From Terrabacter sp. 28 (GTDB taxonomy: Bacteria; Actinomycetota; Actinomycetes; Actinomycetales; Dermatophilaceae): a stretch of 64,000 nucleotides of DNA. The number at the start of each line of letters is the position of its first letter. Within the stretch, counting starts at the first letter, position 1. The notes beneath the pieces were generated by a model. The model was not told the origin of the DNA. It did no database searches and worked only from the letters and a program-made list of their open reading frames with translations. The stretch is from positions 267,379-331,378 of the forward strand of contig JYOE01000007.1 of NCBI GenBank assembly GCA_000955875.1, read 5' to 3'. Made by a program: the position numbers and the translations under genes. Positions 24,365 to 32,816 of the stretch are shown here, one piece after another.

Positions 24365-25489
24365 TCAGCCCACCCGGAGCGTGATGACGGGGATCTCCGG
24401 AGGGGCCAGCACGCGTACGGGGGGACCCCACGCGCCCGCGCCGCGGCTGGTGAGGACGGGCACGTCGCCGACTGTGCCGAGCCCGTCGATGACCGGCTGC
24501 TGCAGCAGCACGGCGTAGCGGAACGGCCACAGCTGGCCGCCGTGGGTGTGCCCCGACAGCTGGAGGTCGACGCCCTTGCCACGCGCCGACTCGGCGGCCT
24601 TCGGCTGGTGTGCCGCGAGCACCGTGAAGGTATCGGCGGCGACGCCACGCAGGGCGGCGTCGATGCTGGGCGCGTCGGGCCCGCGACCGGTCTCGTCGTG
24701 GATGCCGGCCATCGAGATGGTTGCGGATCCCCTTGTCAGGGTTGCGTTCTCGTTGCGCAGCACGTCGATGCCGAGGGTCTCCCAGTCGTCCATCCAGGCG
24801 TCGGCCTCCTGCGAGATGAACTCGTGGTTGCCGCTGACGGCGAAGACGCCGAGCGGCGCCTCGAGTCCCGCGAGCGGAGCCAGGGCCTCGGACACCTGCG
24901 CCACCTTGCCGTCGATGAGATCGCCGGCGAGCACGACGACGTCGGGTCGCTGGGCGTTGACCTGGTCGACCACCCTGCGGGTGAAGCCGGCGTCGCGGAC
25001 GGGTCCGACGTGAAGGTCGGTGACGAGCGCGACCCGGAGCCCGTCGAACTCGGTGGGGAGGTCGGCGTCGCGGACCGTCACCGCAGTGACCGACGGCTGC
25101 GCCGCCTCACCCAGGCCGTATGCCGTCGCGCCGAGTGCCGCGAGCACGACGACGGGCGTACCGACCCTGAGGGTGCGACGACGAGCCTGCGAGCCGGCGA
25201 GCCTGGTTGCGAGCGAGACGATCCCGAGGAGGAGGACTCCGAGCAGTAGGTACCAGGCGAAGGCCAGCCAGGTCATGCCGAACCATGCCACCCAGCGGGC
25301 ACGGCGCGGGTCGATGACACCGCCCTGGACGGCGAAGGCGGCGAAGACCGCGATCCAGCCGACGACGAGCAGGAGGAGCACGAGGCGTCGAACCGGGACG
25401 GGCCAGTCGGGCGCGACGGCGAGGCGACGGTGGAGCAGGAGGGTGAGCAGCGCGAGGAGCGCCGCGACGACGGCGACGAAGATCGACAA
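24365..25489 (-). CDS. Membrane-anchored calcineurin-like metallophosphoesterase
   Basis: This 374-aa protein has four hydrophobic helices at the N-terminus (about 1-130) and then a calcineurin-like domain with all metal-binding motifs in order: VTDLHVG, GDLIDG, GNHEF, and GHTHGG. It belongs to the YkuE/YaeI-like group, some of which act on lipid-linked or UDP-lipid substrates. The start is TTG because an in-frame stop lies seven codons upstream and no other start is available before the first helix. It is downstream of the DUF2277 gene and probably co-transcribed. Confidence 0.83.
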   Translation of the reverse strand: MSIFVAVVAALLALLTLLLHRRLAVAPDWPVPVRRLVLLLLVVGWIAVFAAFAVQGGVIDPRRARWVAWFGMTWLAFAWYLLLGVLLLGIVSLATRLAGSQARRRTLRVGTPVVVLAALGATAYGLGEAAQPSVTAVTVRDADLPTEFDGLRVALVTDLHVGPVRDAGFTRRVVDQVNAQRPDVVVLAGDLIDGKVAQVSEALAPLAGLEAPLGVFAVSGNHEFISQEADAWMDDWETLGIDVLRNENATLTRGSATISMAGIHDETGRGPDAPSIDAALRGVAADTFTVLAAHQPKAAESARGKGVDLQLSGHTHGGQLWPFRYAVLLQQPVIDGLGTVGDVPVLTSRGAGAWGPPVRVLAPPEIPVITLRVG

Positions 25490-25507
25490 CGGAGGCTCGG
25501 CCGGCGG

Positions 25508-25783
25508 TCAGGCAGGGGTGCCGAAGCGGACGGCGTTGCGCTCCCGGGCCTTCTGCCGCTCGACCTCACGGTCCTTCGGCGGTGCGCTGGTGGTCAGGTG
25601 GTCGAGCAGGTGCTGCGTCGCGTGGGCGACCGCCTCGACGGCCTCGTCGAAGGCGTGCTGGTTGGCCTGGCTCGGCCTGGTGCTGCCGCTCACCTTGCGG
25701 ACGTACTGCAGCGCGGCGGCGCGCACCTCCTCGGACGTCGCGGCGGGCTCGAAGTTGTGGAGCTGGCGGATGTTGCGGCACAT
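25508..25783 (-). CDS. DUF2277 family small protein
   Basis: This 91-aa cytoplasmic protein begins MCRNIRQLHNFEPAATSEEV and has AALQYVRKVSGSTRPSQANQ, both diagnostic for DUF2277. Members are widespread in actinobacteria and sometimes annotated as having a role with DNA, but no function is established. It is divergent from the ROK regulator gene, 97 bases away, across the ROK operator region. Confidence 0.85.
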   Translation of the reverse strand: MCRNIRQLHNFEPAATSEEVRAAALQYVRKVSGSTRPSQANQHAFDEAVEAVAHATQHLLDHLTTSAPPKDREVERQKARERNAVRFGTPA

Positions 25784-25844
25784 GGCTCGACTGTATGTCG
25801 GCGCACCGACCGCGCGGTGTGCGGAGGTTCTGTGGATGAGGGTC

Positions 25845-25873
25845 TTGCGGAACGAGAGTTAGTAAAGTTTACT
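25845..25873 (+). promoter_or_regulatory. Predicted leaderless promoter of the ROK/amino-sugar operon
   Basis: TTGCGG (25845-25850) and TTTACT (25868-25873) are 17 bases apart, with the GTG start 8 bases after the -10 element. The transcript would therefore be leaderless, and the -10 lies inside the operator palindrome. Confidence 0.5.
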
Positions 25874-25882
25874 AACTCTCGT
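25852..25882 (+). promoter_or_regulatory. 31-bp perfect palindrome, ROK operator
   Basis: ACGAGAGTTAGTAAA and TTTACTAACTCTCGT face each other around a single G and run into the GTG start codon at 25881. The inner TTAGTAAA core is AT-rich, unlike its surroundings, and is typical of ROK-family operators. It covers the -10 region and start codon of the ROK gene, so autoregulation is expected. Confidence 0.85.
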
Positions 25883-27008
25883 GACCACCGCACTGCCTCG
25901 AGCCCGACGGGTCTCCAGCCGCTCCGCCGTCCTCCCCTCCCACGGCCGCAGCCACAACCTGTCGCTCGTGCTACAGGTGCTCTACTCCGTCGGTGCGATG
26001 AGCCGGGCAGACCTCGCCCGGCGCCTCGGCATGAGCAAGGTGACGGTCTCGGACCTCGTCTCAGAGCTCATGGAGAGCGGTCACGCCGTCGAGCTCGGCC
26101 CGTCGGACGTCGTGCGCCCCGGCAAACCGGGCACCCTCGTCGACGTCAACCGCACCGGGCTGCAGACGATCGGTGTCGACCTGGCCGAGCACGAGGTGCT
26201 GCGCGCCGCGGTGCTCGACCTCGACGGCAACATCCTCGTGCGTGCCGAGCGCTCCATCGGCGACGACACCGGCCAGTCCGTCGTCGACACGGTGCTCGAC
26301 CTCGTGGACGAGGTGGTCGCGGCGGCCACGACGCCCCTCCTCGGCATCGGCATCGGCACGCCCGGCATCGTCGGCCCCGGCGGAGTCGTGGGCACGGCCC
26401 CCAACCTCGGCTGGACCGACGTGCCCCTGCGCGAGCTCGTCGCCGATGCCACTGGCCTGCCCGTCTTCGTCGTCAACGATGCCGACGCGGCCGTGCACGC
26501 CGACCACACCCTCGGCGAGGGCGGCGACGACCTCGTGCTCGTCAAGGTCGGGCGAGGCGTCGGTGGCGGACTCATCGTCGGAGGCCAACGCGTCCGCGGC
26601 GCCCACTTCGCCAGCGGCGAGATCGGCCACGTGACCGTCGGAACCGACGGCGGTGCCCCCTGCCGCTGCGGCAAGGTCGGCTGCCTCGAGACGTGGGTCT
26701 CCGCGCCGAACCTCGAGAAGGCGCTCGCCGCAGCCGGCGACGACGAGCCACTGCGCGAGGCGGGCGAGCGCCTCGGCATCGCGCTCGCCCCCGTCGTCGC
26801 GGCCCTCGACCTGTCGGAGGTCGTCCTCTGCGGACCCGAGCACCTGCTCGGCGGTGCGCTGCGCGACGCCCTCGACGAGACCCTCCACGCCCGGCTGCTC
26901 GCCCGCACGAGCACCGATCTCACGGTGCGCCTCGCGCACCGCTCCGACGACATCGTCCTTCGGGGCGCCGCCGTGCTCGTCCTCTGGGACCAGCTCGGCG
27001 TCGCCTGA
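25881..27008 (+). CDS. ROK family transcriptional repressor of the amino-sugar operon
   Basis: This 375-aa protein has an N-terminal winged helix-turn-helix (about 25-85, MSRADLARRLGMSKVTVSDL) fused to a ROK domain (about 95-365). The domain carries the zinc-binding signature CRCGKVGCLE and an altered sugar-kinase core. It is a NagC/XylR-type repressor that should release DNA on binding an amino sugar or its phosphate. Its GTG start lies inside a 31-bp palindrome, suggesting leaderless, autoregulated expression. The lipoprotein gene follows after 122 bases without a second palindrome, so one operator may control the whole operon. Confidence 0.9.
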   Translation: MTTALPRARRVSSRSAVLPSHGRSHNLSLVLQVLYSVGAMSRADLARRLGMSKVTVSDLVSELMESGHAVELGPSDVVRPGKPGTLVDVNRTGLQTIGVDLAEHEVLRAAVLDLDGNILVRAERSIGDDTGQSVVDTVLDLVDEVVAAATTPLLGIGIGTPGIVGPGGVVGTAPNLGWTDVPLRELVADATGLPVFVVNDADAAVHADHTLGEGGDDLVLVKVGRGVGGGLIVGGQRVRGAHFASGEIGHVTVGTDGGAPCRCGKVGCLETWVSAPNLEKALAAAGDDEPLREAGERLGIALAPVVAALDLSEVVLCGPEHLLGGALRDALDETLHARLLARTSTDLTVRLAHRSDDIVLRGAAVLVLWDQLGVA

Positions 27009-27130
27009 CCCCCCACCCCGACGCGACACCGGCCCACCCGGTCGCCGCCACCCCACGGCATACGCCCTCACCCCCTCCGCTCGCGTAGCGAACAACCGGT
27101 CCGCACCGCGGCCGTTCGAAAGGAACCGGA

Positions 27131-28507
27131 ATGAAGAAGACCCTCGGTCTGGCGGTGGCCACGACCACCGCGGCGCTCCTGCTCACCGCCTGCGGTGGCG
27201 GCGCGACCGGCTCAACCTCCACCCCGTCCGCCGGCGCGGCCGGGGCGGGCGGGACGGCCGGCAACGCGGGCAAGAGCATCACGCTCTGGCTCGCCGGCAC
27301 CGACACCCCCAAGGAGCTGCGCACCTACCTGCAGGACACCTTCAAGGCGAAGACGGGCGCGACCCTCAAGATCGAGGAGCAGGCCTGGCCCGACCTCGTC
27401 ACGAAGCTGACGACGGCGCTGCCCGACGCGAAGAACACCCCGGACGTCACCGAGATCGGCAACACCCAGAGCCCGACGTTCACCAACGTCGGCGCCTTCA
27501 GCGACGTCTCCGACCTCTACCAGGAGCTCGGCGGCAGCAAGCTCCTCCAGTCCTTCGTTGACGTCGGCACGGTCGACGGCAAGCAGTACGCCCTGCCGTA
27601 CTACTTCGGCTCGCGCTACCTGTTCGGGCGTGCGGACCTGTGGAAGCAGGCCGGGGTCGCCGCCCCGAAGACCCTCGACGAGTTCAACACCGCCGTCAAG
27701 ACGATCACGGCCAAGAACCCCCGCGGCATCAAGAACTTCAGCGGCTTCTTCCTCGGCGGCCAGGACTGGCGCAACGGCATCTCGTGGATCTTCGCCAACG
27801 GCGGCGACCTCGCGAAGCAGGAGAACGGCCAGTGGGTCTCGACGCTCTCCGACCCGAACACCGTCAAGGGCCTCACTCAGCTGCAGGACCTCTACCGCAA
27901 CGCGTCCAAGGCCCCGGCCGACGCGAAGGACCAGACGCCGTGGCTCTACGTCAACGACGCCGACGAGATCCTCGACGAGAACCAGAAGGTCACGGGCAAG
28001 ACGTCCCTCGCGGCCGCGACGATCATGGCGCCGGGCTGGGCGCACTGGTCGATCGGCGACCTCAAGGACAAGGACGGCAAGAAGGTCCGCGAGTGGAACG
28101 ACAAGACGTTCACCGCCTTCGTGCTCCCGGGCAACGACGGCAAGCCCGCACCGGTCTTCGCCGGCGGCTCGAACATCGCGATCTCCAAGGCGAGCCAGAA
28201 CCAGGAGCTGTCGCGCGAGCTGCTCAGGATCATCTTCTCCGCCGACTACCAGAAGAAGCTCGGCGGCGCCGGCCTCGGCCCGGCCAACAGCGACTACGTG
28301 AGCTCGCTCGGCGACGACCAGTTCGCCAGGGCGCTCGTCGAGTCGGCCTCGAACTCCAAGCTGACGCCGGCCGCGCCGGGATGGGCGGTCGTCGAGTCGA
28401 AGTCGGTCATGGAGGAGTTCTTCTCCAAGATCCGAGACGCCGCCGACCTCACGGCCCTCGCGAAGGAGTACGACGCGAAGATCACGCCGCTCCTCAACGT
28501 CAAGTGA
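27131..28507 (+). CDS. ABC solute-binding lipoprotein for amino sugars (NgcE/DasA type)
   Basis: This 458-aa family-1 binding protein has the lipobox LLLTACGG near residue 20, a Gly/Ala/Thr linker, and a two-lobed domain. Downstream NagZ, ROK kinase and NagB make N-acetylglucosamine or chitobiose the likely ligand. ATG is preceded by GAAAGGAACC. It is followed by a strong hairpin before the permease genes, as in the beta-glucoside operon. Confidence 0.9.
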   Translation: MKKTLGLAVATTTAALLLTACGGGATGSTSTPSAGAAGAGGTAGNAGKSITLWLAGTDTPKELRTYLQDTFKAKTGATLKIEEQAWPDLVTKLTTALPDAKNTPDVTEIGNTQSPTFTNVGAFSDVSDLYQELGGSKLLQSFVDVGTVDGKQYALPYYFGSRYLFGRADLWKQAGVAAPKTLDEFNTAVKTITAKNPRGIKNFSGFFLGGQDWRNGISWIFANGGDLAKQENGQWVSTLSDPNTVKGLTQLQDLYRNASKAPADAKDQTPWLYVNDADEILDENQKVTGKTSLAAATIMAPGWAHWSIGDLKDKDGKKVREWNDKTFTAFVLPGNDGKPAPVFAGGSNIAISKASQNQELSRELLRIIFSADYQKKLGGAGLGPANSDYVSSLGDDQFARALVESASNSKLTPAAPGWAVVESKSVMEEFFSKIRDAADLTALAKEYDAKITPLLNVK

Positions 28508-28538
28508 CGGCTCGACGTCAGCCCACCTGACACCGTCC

Positions 28539-28572
28539 CCGGCGGCCGGGCGCCCACCCGCCCGGCCGCCGG
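28539..28572 (+). promoter_or_regulatory. 14-bp intra-operon hairpin
   Basis: CCGGCGGCCGGGCG pairs perfectly with CGCCCGGCCGCCGG across a CCCACC loop between the binding-protein and first permease genes. It likely protects the upstream message and reduces permease expression. Confidence 0.8.
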
Positions 28573-28596
28573 ACCATCGGCTCGAAAGGCCACCCC

Positions 28597-29547
28597 ATGA
28601 CCACGACGGCGACCTCCCCGCCCCCGACCCTCCACGAGCCCGATCCCGCAGCCGCGCCGCAGCCGCCGCGCCGGCGGCTCCCGGCCGTCCTCGTGGCGCC
28701 CACCCTGCTCGTCCTGGTCGCCGCCCTCGGCTACCCCATCGGCTGGCAGGTCGTGACGAGCCTGCAGAAGTTCGGCCTGGCCCAGCAGTTCGGCCGACCG
28801 CCGGAGTGGGTCGGTCTCGACAACTACCGCGCGCTGCTCACGGACACCGACCTCTGGGTCGTCGTGGGGCGCTCGATCGCCTTCTGCCTCATCTGCGCCC
28901 TCGTCACCGTGGGCGTCGGCCTCGGGCTCGCCCTGCTCATGGGTGCCGTCGGCCGGGCCGCGCGCCTCGTCCTGCAGGTCGCCCTGCTGCTCGCCTGGGC
29001 CATGCCGGTCGTCGCCTCGATGACGGTGTGGACGTGGATCGTCAACTGGCGCAACGGCCTGCTCAACTGGCTGCTCGAGCGGGTCGGCGTCGATGCCGAG
29101 GGGCACAACTGGCTGGTGCAGCCTGTGTCGTTCTTCGTCGTGGCGGCCGTCATCGTCGTGTGGATGAGCGTGCCCTTCGTGGCGCTCTCGATCTACGCCG
29201 GGCTCACCCAGCTCTCACCGGAGGTGCTCGAGGCCGCCGAGATCGACGGGGCGGGCGGCTGGCAGCGGCTGCGGCTCATCATCCTGCCGCTCGTGCGACC
29301 CGTGATCTCGATCGTGCTGCTGCTCCAGCTGATCTGGGACCTGCGCGTCTTCACCCAGGTGAAGCTGCTCCAGGACGCCGGCGGCGTGGCCAACGAGACC
29401 CACCTGCTCGGCACGTACATCTACCAGCTCGGCACGGGCGCAGGCGACTTCGGCACGGCCAGCGCCGTGTCGATCCTCATGCTCGTCCTCACCGTGGCGA
29501 TCAGCTGGTACTACGTCCGCTCGCTCATGAAGGAGGAGCCGCGATGA
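28597..29547 (+). CDS. ABC sugar permease, MalF type (amino-sugar operon)
   Basis: This 316-aa CUT1 permease has a Pro-rich cytoplasmic N-terminus (about 1-28) and six helices. The EAA-type loop reads LEAAEIDGAGGWQRLRLIIL. The start is ATG with GAAAGG upstream. Its stop overlaps the start of the next permease gene as ATGA. No cognate ATPase is encoded in the operon. Confidence 0.92.
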   Translation: MTTTATSPPPTLHEPDPAAAPQPPRRRLPAVLVAPTLLVLVAALGYPIGWQVVTSLQKFGLAQQFGRPPEWVGLDNYRALLTDTDLWVVVGRSIAFCLICALVTVGVGLGLALLMGAVGRAARLVLQVALLLAWAMPVVASMTVWTWIVNWRNGLLNWLLERVGVDAEGHNWLVQPVSFFVVAAVIVVWMSVPFVALSIYAGLTQLSPEVLEAAEIDGAGGWQRLRLIILPLVRPVISIVLLLQLIWDLRVFTQVKLLQDAGGVANETHLLGTYIYQLGTGAGDFGTASAVSILMLVLTVAISWYYVRSLMKEEPR

Positions 29548-30413
29548 GCACGACAGCCCTTGCTGGGTCGCGGGCGCCGCGGCGGTCGACGCGGCGCGCG
29601 CTGCTCACGGCCCTGGCCGTCGCCCTCGCGCTCGTGTGGGCGTTCCCCGTCTACTGGATGCTCAACTCGGCGTTCCTCGACAAGGTGACGCTGCAGCGCA
29701 CCACCCCGACCTTCCTGCCCTTCGGTGGCTCGTTCGACAACTTCCGGGCGATCTTCGACGACCCGGGCTTCCTTCGGGCACTGGGCATCTCGCTCGTCGT
29801 CACCCTGACGACCGTGGCGGCGGCGATCGTCATCGCCTTCCTCGGGGCGCTCGCCATCAGCCGCTTCCGCTTCCGTGGACGCCGGTCCTTCGTGCTCGCC
29901 CTCCTGCTCATCCAGATGCTGCCCGCCGAGGGCCTCTTCATCGCGCAGTACAAGATGATGAGCGGCATCGGACTGCTCAACAACGTGCTGGGCCTCGCGA
30001 TCCTCTACACCGCGGCGGTCGTGCCCTTCACCGTGTGGATGCTGCGTGGCTTCGTCGCCGGGGTGCCCATCGAGCTCGAGGAGGCGGCCATGGTCGACGG
30101 GCTGTCGCGCACCCAGGCGTTCCTGCGGATCACGTTCCCGCTGCTGGCGCCCGGACTCGTCGCCTCGGGCGTCTACGCCTTCCTCCAGGCGTGGAACGAG
30201 TTCACCGTCGCGCTCGTGGTCATGACCGAGGAGCAGTCTCGGACCCTGCCGCTGTGGCTACGCGGCTTCGTCCAGGCGAGCGCGACCCGCGAGACCGACT
30301 GGGGCCAGGTCATGGCCGCCTCCGCCGTCGTCGCCGTTCCCGTCATCATCTTCTTCCTCGTCGTCCAGGGGCGGATGAGCAGCGGCCTCGTGGGCGGGGC
30401 GGTGAAGGGCTGA
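29544..30413 (+). CDS. ABC sugar permease, MalG type (amino-sugar operon)
   Basis: This 289-aa CUT1 permease has six helices and the EAA loop ELEEAAMVDGLSRTQAFLRI. It forms a heterodimer with the preceding permease, with which it overlaps by 4 bases. AGGAGGAG in the end of the upstream gene provides the ribosome binding site. The stop is followed one base later by the nagZ start. Confidence 0.92.
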   Translation: MSTTALAGSRAPRRSTRRALLTALAVALALVWAFPVYWMLNSAFLDKVTLQRTTPTFLPFGGSFDNFRAIFDDPGFLRALGISLVVTLTTVAAAIVIAFLGALAISRFRFRGRRSFVLALLLIQMLPAEGLFIAQYKMMSGIGLLNNVLGLAILYTAAVVPFTVWMLRGFVAGVPIELEEAAMVDGLSRTQAFLRITFPLLAPGLVASGVYAFLQAWNEFTVALVVMTEEQSRTLPLWLRGFVQASATRETDWGQVMAASAVVAVPVIIFFLVVQGRMSSGLVGGAVKG

Positions 30414-30414
30414 C

Positions 30415-31851
30415 ATGGAGCACTCACCTGAGGCGCTCAGACGCCTCGTCGTCGGCACGCTCATGCCCGGATTCGTCGGCACGACCGTGCCCGAGTGGGT
30501 CACGCGGGAGCATGCCGCCGGGCTGGCTGCCGTGTGCCTCTACGGTGCGAACGTCGTCGACCCCGACCAGCTCGCCGCACTGTGCGCATCGCTCCGGTCT
30601 GCTGCGCCCGACCTCGTCGTCGCGGTCGACGAGGAGGGCGGCGACGTCACGCGGCTGCACTACCCGACCGGCTCGAACCAGCCGGGCAACGCGCTGCTCG
30701 GTCGGCTCGACGACACGTCGCTCACGCGCGACTCGGCGGCGACCATCGGCCGCGAGCTGGCGGCATACGGAATCAACCTCGACCTCGCGCCCGTCGTCGA
30801 CGTGAACTCGGCCGACGACAACCCCGTCATCGGGGTGCGCAGCTTCGGGGCGGACGCGGCGCACGTGGCGCGGCACTCGGCGGCGTACGTCGAGGGCGTC
30901 CAGTCCGTCGGTGTCGCCGCGTGCGCCAAGCACTTCCCCGGCCACGGCGACACCGTCACCGACTCGCACCTCGCCCTACCGACCGTGCACGCCGAGCCGC
31001 ACGTGCTCGACACGCGCGAGCTCGTGCCGTTCCGGGCGGCGGTCGCGGCCGGTGTCGCCTGCGTCATGACGTCGCACATCGTGGTCCCCGCCATCGACCC
31101 GGACCGGCCGGCGACGTTCTCGCCGACGGTGCTCGGCGACGTGCTGCGGGGACGCCTCGGCTTCGAGGGCGTCATCGTGTCGGACGCGCTCGACATGGCA
31201 GGGGCGTCGGCCGAGACCGGCATCCCGGAGGCATCCGTCCGGGCGCTCGCGGCAGGGTGCGACCTGCTCTGCATCGGGTCGGAGACGACCGAGGACGAGT
31301 TCCTCGAGGTCGTCGCCGCCGTCGTCGCCGCGGTGGCGGCCGGGCGACTCACCGCTCGGCGACTCGAGGACGCTGCTGCGCGAGTCCGATTGCTGTCGAG
31401 GGGTTTTATGGCTGCAAATCCCCTCGGCGATGGGTCCGGACAGGCTGCGTCGTGGTCCGACGGGACGCGCGCGGACGCGCTCGTCGCCGGCTTCGAGGTG
31501 GATGCGGCGGTGGGGGCCTGGCTCGGGATGCCGCGCCGCGCGTTCATCGTGCAGGTCGCGTCCGACCCGAACCTCGCCGTCGGCGGCGTCGCCTGGGGGC
31601 CGTATGCCGCCGGGCTGGCGACGCCCGAGGGCGCGGTCCCCGACGGGGCCAAGGTCGCCGTCGTGGGCCGGGGCCTCGGCCCACGGCATCCGCTGTGGGC
31701 TGTGGCCGAACGCCTACAGGCACAGGGACACCCGATCATCACCGTCGACTGCGGGTGGCCCCGCGGTGGTGCCGATCTCGTCACCTTCGGTGGGTCGGTG
31801 GTCGTCGCCGAGGCGCTCGGCCGCTACCTCGGCGTGGAGCGGCCGGCATGA
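30415..31851 (+). CDS. GH3 beta-N-acetylhexosaminidase (NagZ-like)
   Basis: This 478-aa GH3 enzyme removes terminal beta-GlcNAc. KHFPGHGDT carries the NagZ-type catalytic His-Asp pair, VIVSDALDMAG carries the nucleophile Asp, and VDEEGGDV is another GH3 signature. There is no signal peptide, so it works on imported chitobiose or muropeptides in the cytoplasm. The C-terminal 120 residues form an extra domain beyond the catalytic barrel, as in longer actinobacterial forms. The start is one base after the permease stop, and its own stop overlaps the kinase start (ATGA). Confidence 0.9.
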   Translation: MEHSPEALRRLVVGTLMPGFVGTTVPEWVTREHAAGLAAVCLYGANVVDPDQLAALCASLRSAAPDLVVAVDEEGGDVTRLHYPTGSNQPGNALLGRLDDTSLTRDSAATIGRELAAYGINLDLAPVVDVNSADDNPVIGVRSFGADAAHVARHSAAYVEGVQSVGVAACAKHFPGHGDTVTDSHLALPTVHAEPHVLDTRELVPFRAAVAAGVACVMTSHIVVPAIDPDRPATFSPTVLGDVLRGRLGFEGVIVSDALDMAGASAETGIPEASVRALAAGCDLLCIGSETTEDEFLEVVAAVVAAVAAGRLTARRLEDAAARVRLLSRGFMAANPLGDGSGQAASWSDGTRADALVAGFEVDAAVGAWLGMPRRAFIVQVASDPNLAVGGVAWGPYAAGLATPEGAVPDGAKVAVVGRGLGPRHPLWAVAERLQAQGHPIITVDCGWPRGGADLVTFGGSVVVAEALGRYLGVERPA

Positions 31852-32816
31852 GCGGCACTCTCAGGCTCGGCATCGACATCGGCGGCACGAAGACCGCCGC
31901 CGCGCTCGTGGCCGACGACGGACGCGTACACGTGATTCGCTCGGCTCCATCGGGTCGCGGACCGGACGGTGTCGTCGACGTCGCGGTGCGGCTGGCGTTG
32001 GGCGTGTGCGGCGAGACGACGGCGCCGGTGCTGTCGACGGGTGCGTGCATGCCCGGACTCGTCGACCCCGCAACGGGACTCGTGCGTCACGCGGTGAACC
32101 TGGAGGTCGACCGTCTCGCGCTCGGCGCGGAGCTGGAGGCCCGGTTGGGCACCGCCGTCGCGGTCGAGAACGACGTCAAGGCGGCGGCGCTCGGGGCCTG
32201 GCGGCTGCGGGGGGCCGGTGGGTCGGGCTCGTTCGACGAGACCATGGCGTACCTCAACCTCGGCACGGGACTCGCGTCGGCCGTCGTGCGGCGCGGCGAG
32301 CTGGTCCGGGGGATCGACGGTGTGGCAGGGGAGATCGGGCACCTGCCGATCGGTGGAGACGCCGCGTGCGCCTGTGGTCAGCTCGGCTGCCTCGAGACGG
32401 TCGCGTCCGGGTCGGCGCTCGCACGGTTGTGGCCGGAGAGCCGCCGGGTGCACCGCGACCCCTTCGTCGCGGCCGCTGCGGGTGACCTGTCGGCGGCTGC
32501 CGCGGTCGACGTGCTGTGCACCGGCATCGGGCTCGCCGTCCAGCTGCTTGCCCTCGCGTCCGGCGCGGAGCGCGTCGTCATGGGCGGCGGGCTCGCCGGG
32601 CTCGGTGCGCCGCTCGTCTCCGGCGTCCGCGCCGACCTGAGTCGTCGGGCGCTCTCCTCCCCGCTCGTGGGCGCCCTGGACCTCCCGGCCCGCGTGGAGC
32701 TGCTCCCGGCGGACGTGCCGGTGGCCGCTCTCGGTGCCGCCTGGCTGGGCAAAGGGCGGCGACACGATGCTCGGCCTGCTGGAGTCGGTGCTGACCCGAT
32801 GGGCATGGTGGGGTGA
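31848..32816 (+). CDS. ROK family sugar kinase (probable N-acetylglucosamine kinase)
   Basis: This 322-aa kinase has the N-terminal phosphate loop LGIDIGGTKTAAAL and the ROK zinc motif CACGQLGCLE (about 180), with the catalytic Asp in AVENDVKAAALG. In this operon it should phosphorylate GlcNAc released by NagZ. There is no helix-turn-helix, unlike the ROK repressor upstream. It overlaps nagZ by 4 bases and nagB by 1-4 bases. Confidence 0.88.
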   Translation: MSGTLRLGIDIGGTKTAAALVADDGRVHVIRSAPSGRGPDGVVDVAVRLALGVCGETTAPVLSTGACMPGLVDPATGLVRHAVNLEVDRLALGAELEARLGTAVAVENDVKAAALGAWRLRGAGGSGSFDETMAYLNLGTGLASAVVRRGELVRGIDGVAGEIGHLPIGGDAACACGQLGCLETVASGSALARLWPESRRVHRDPFVAAAAGDLSAAAAVDVLCTGIGLAVQLLALASGAERVVMGGGLAGLGAPLVSGVRADLSRRALSSPLVGALDLPARVELLPADVPVAALGAAWLGKGRRHDARPAGVGADPMGMVG

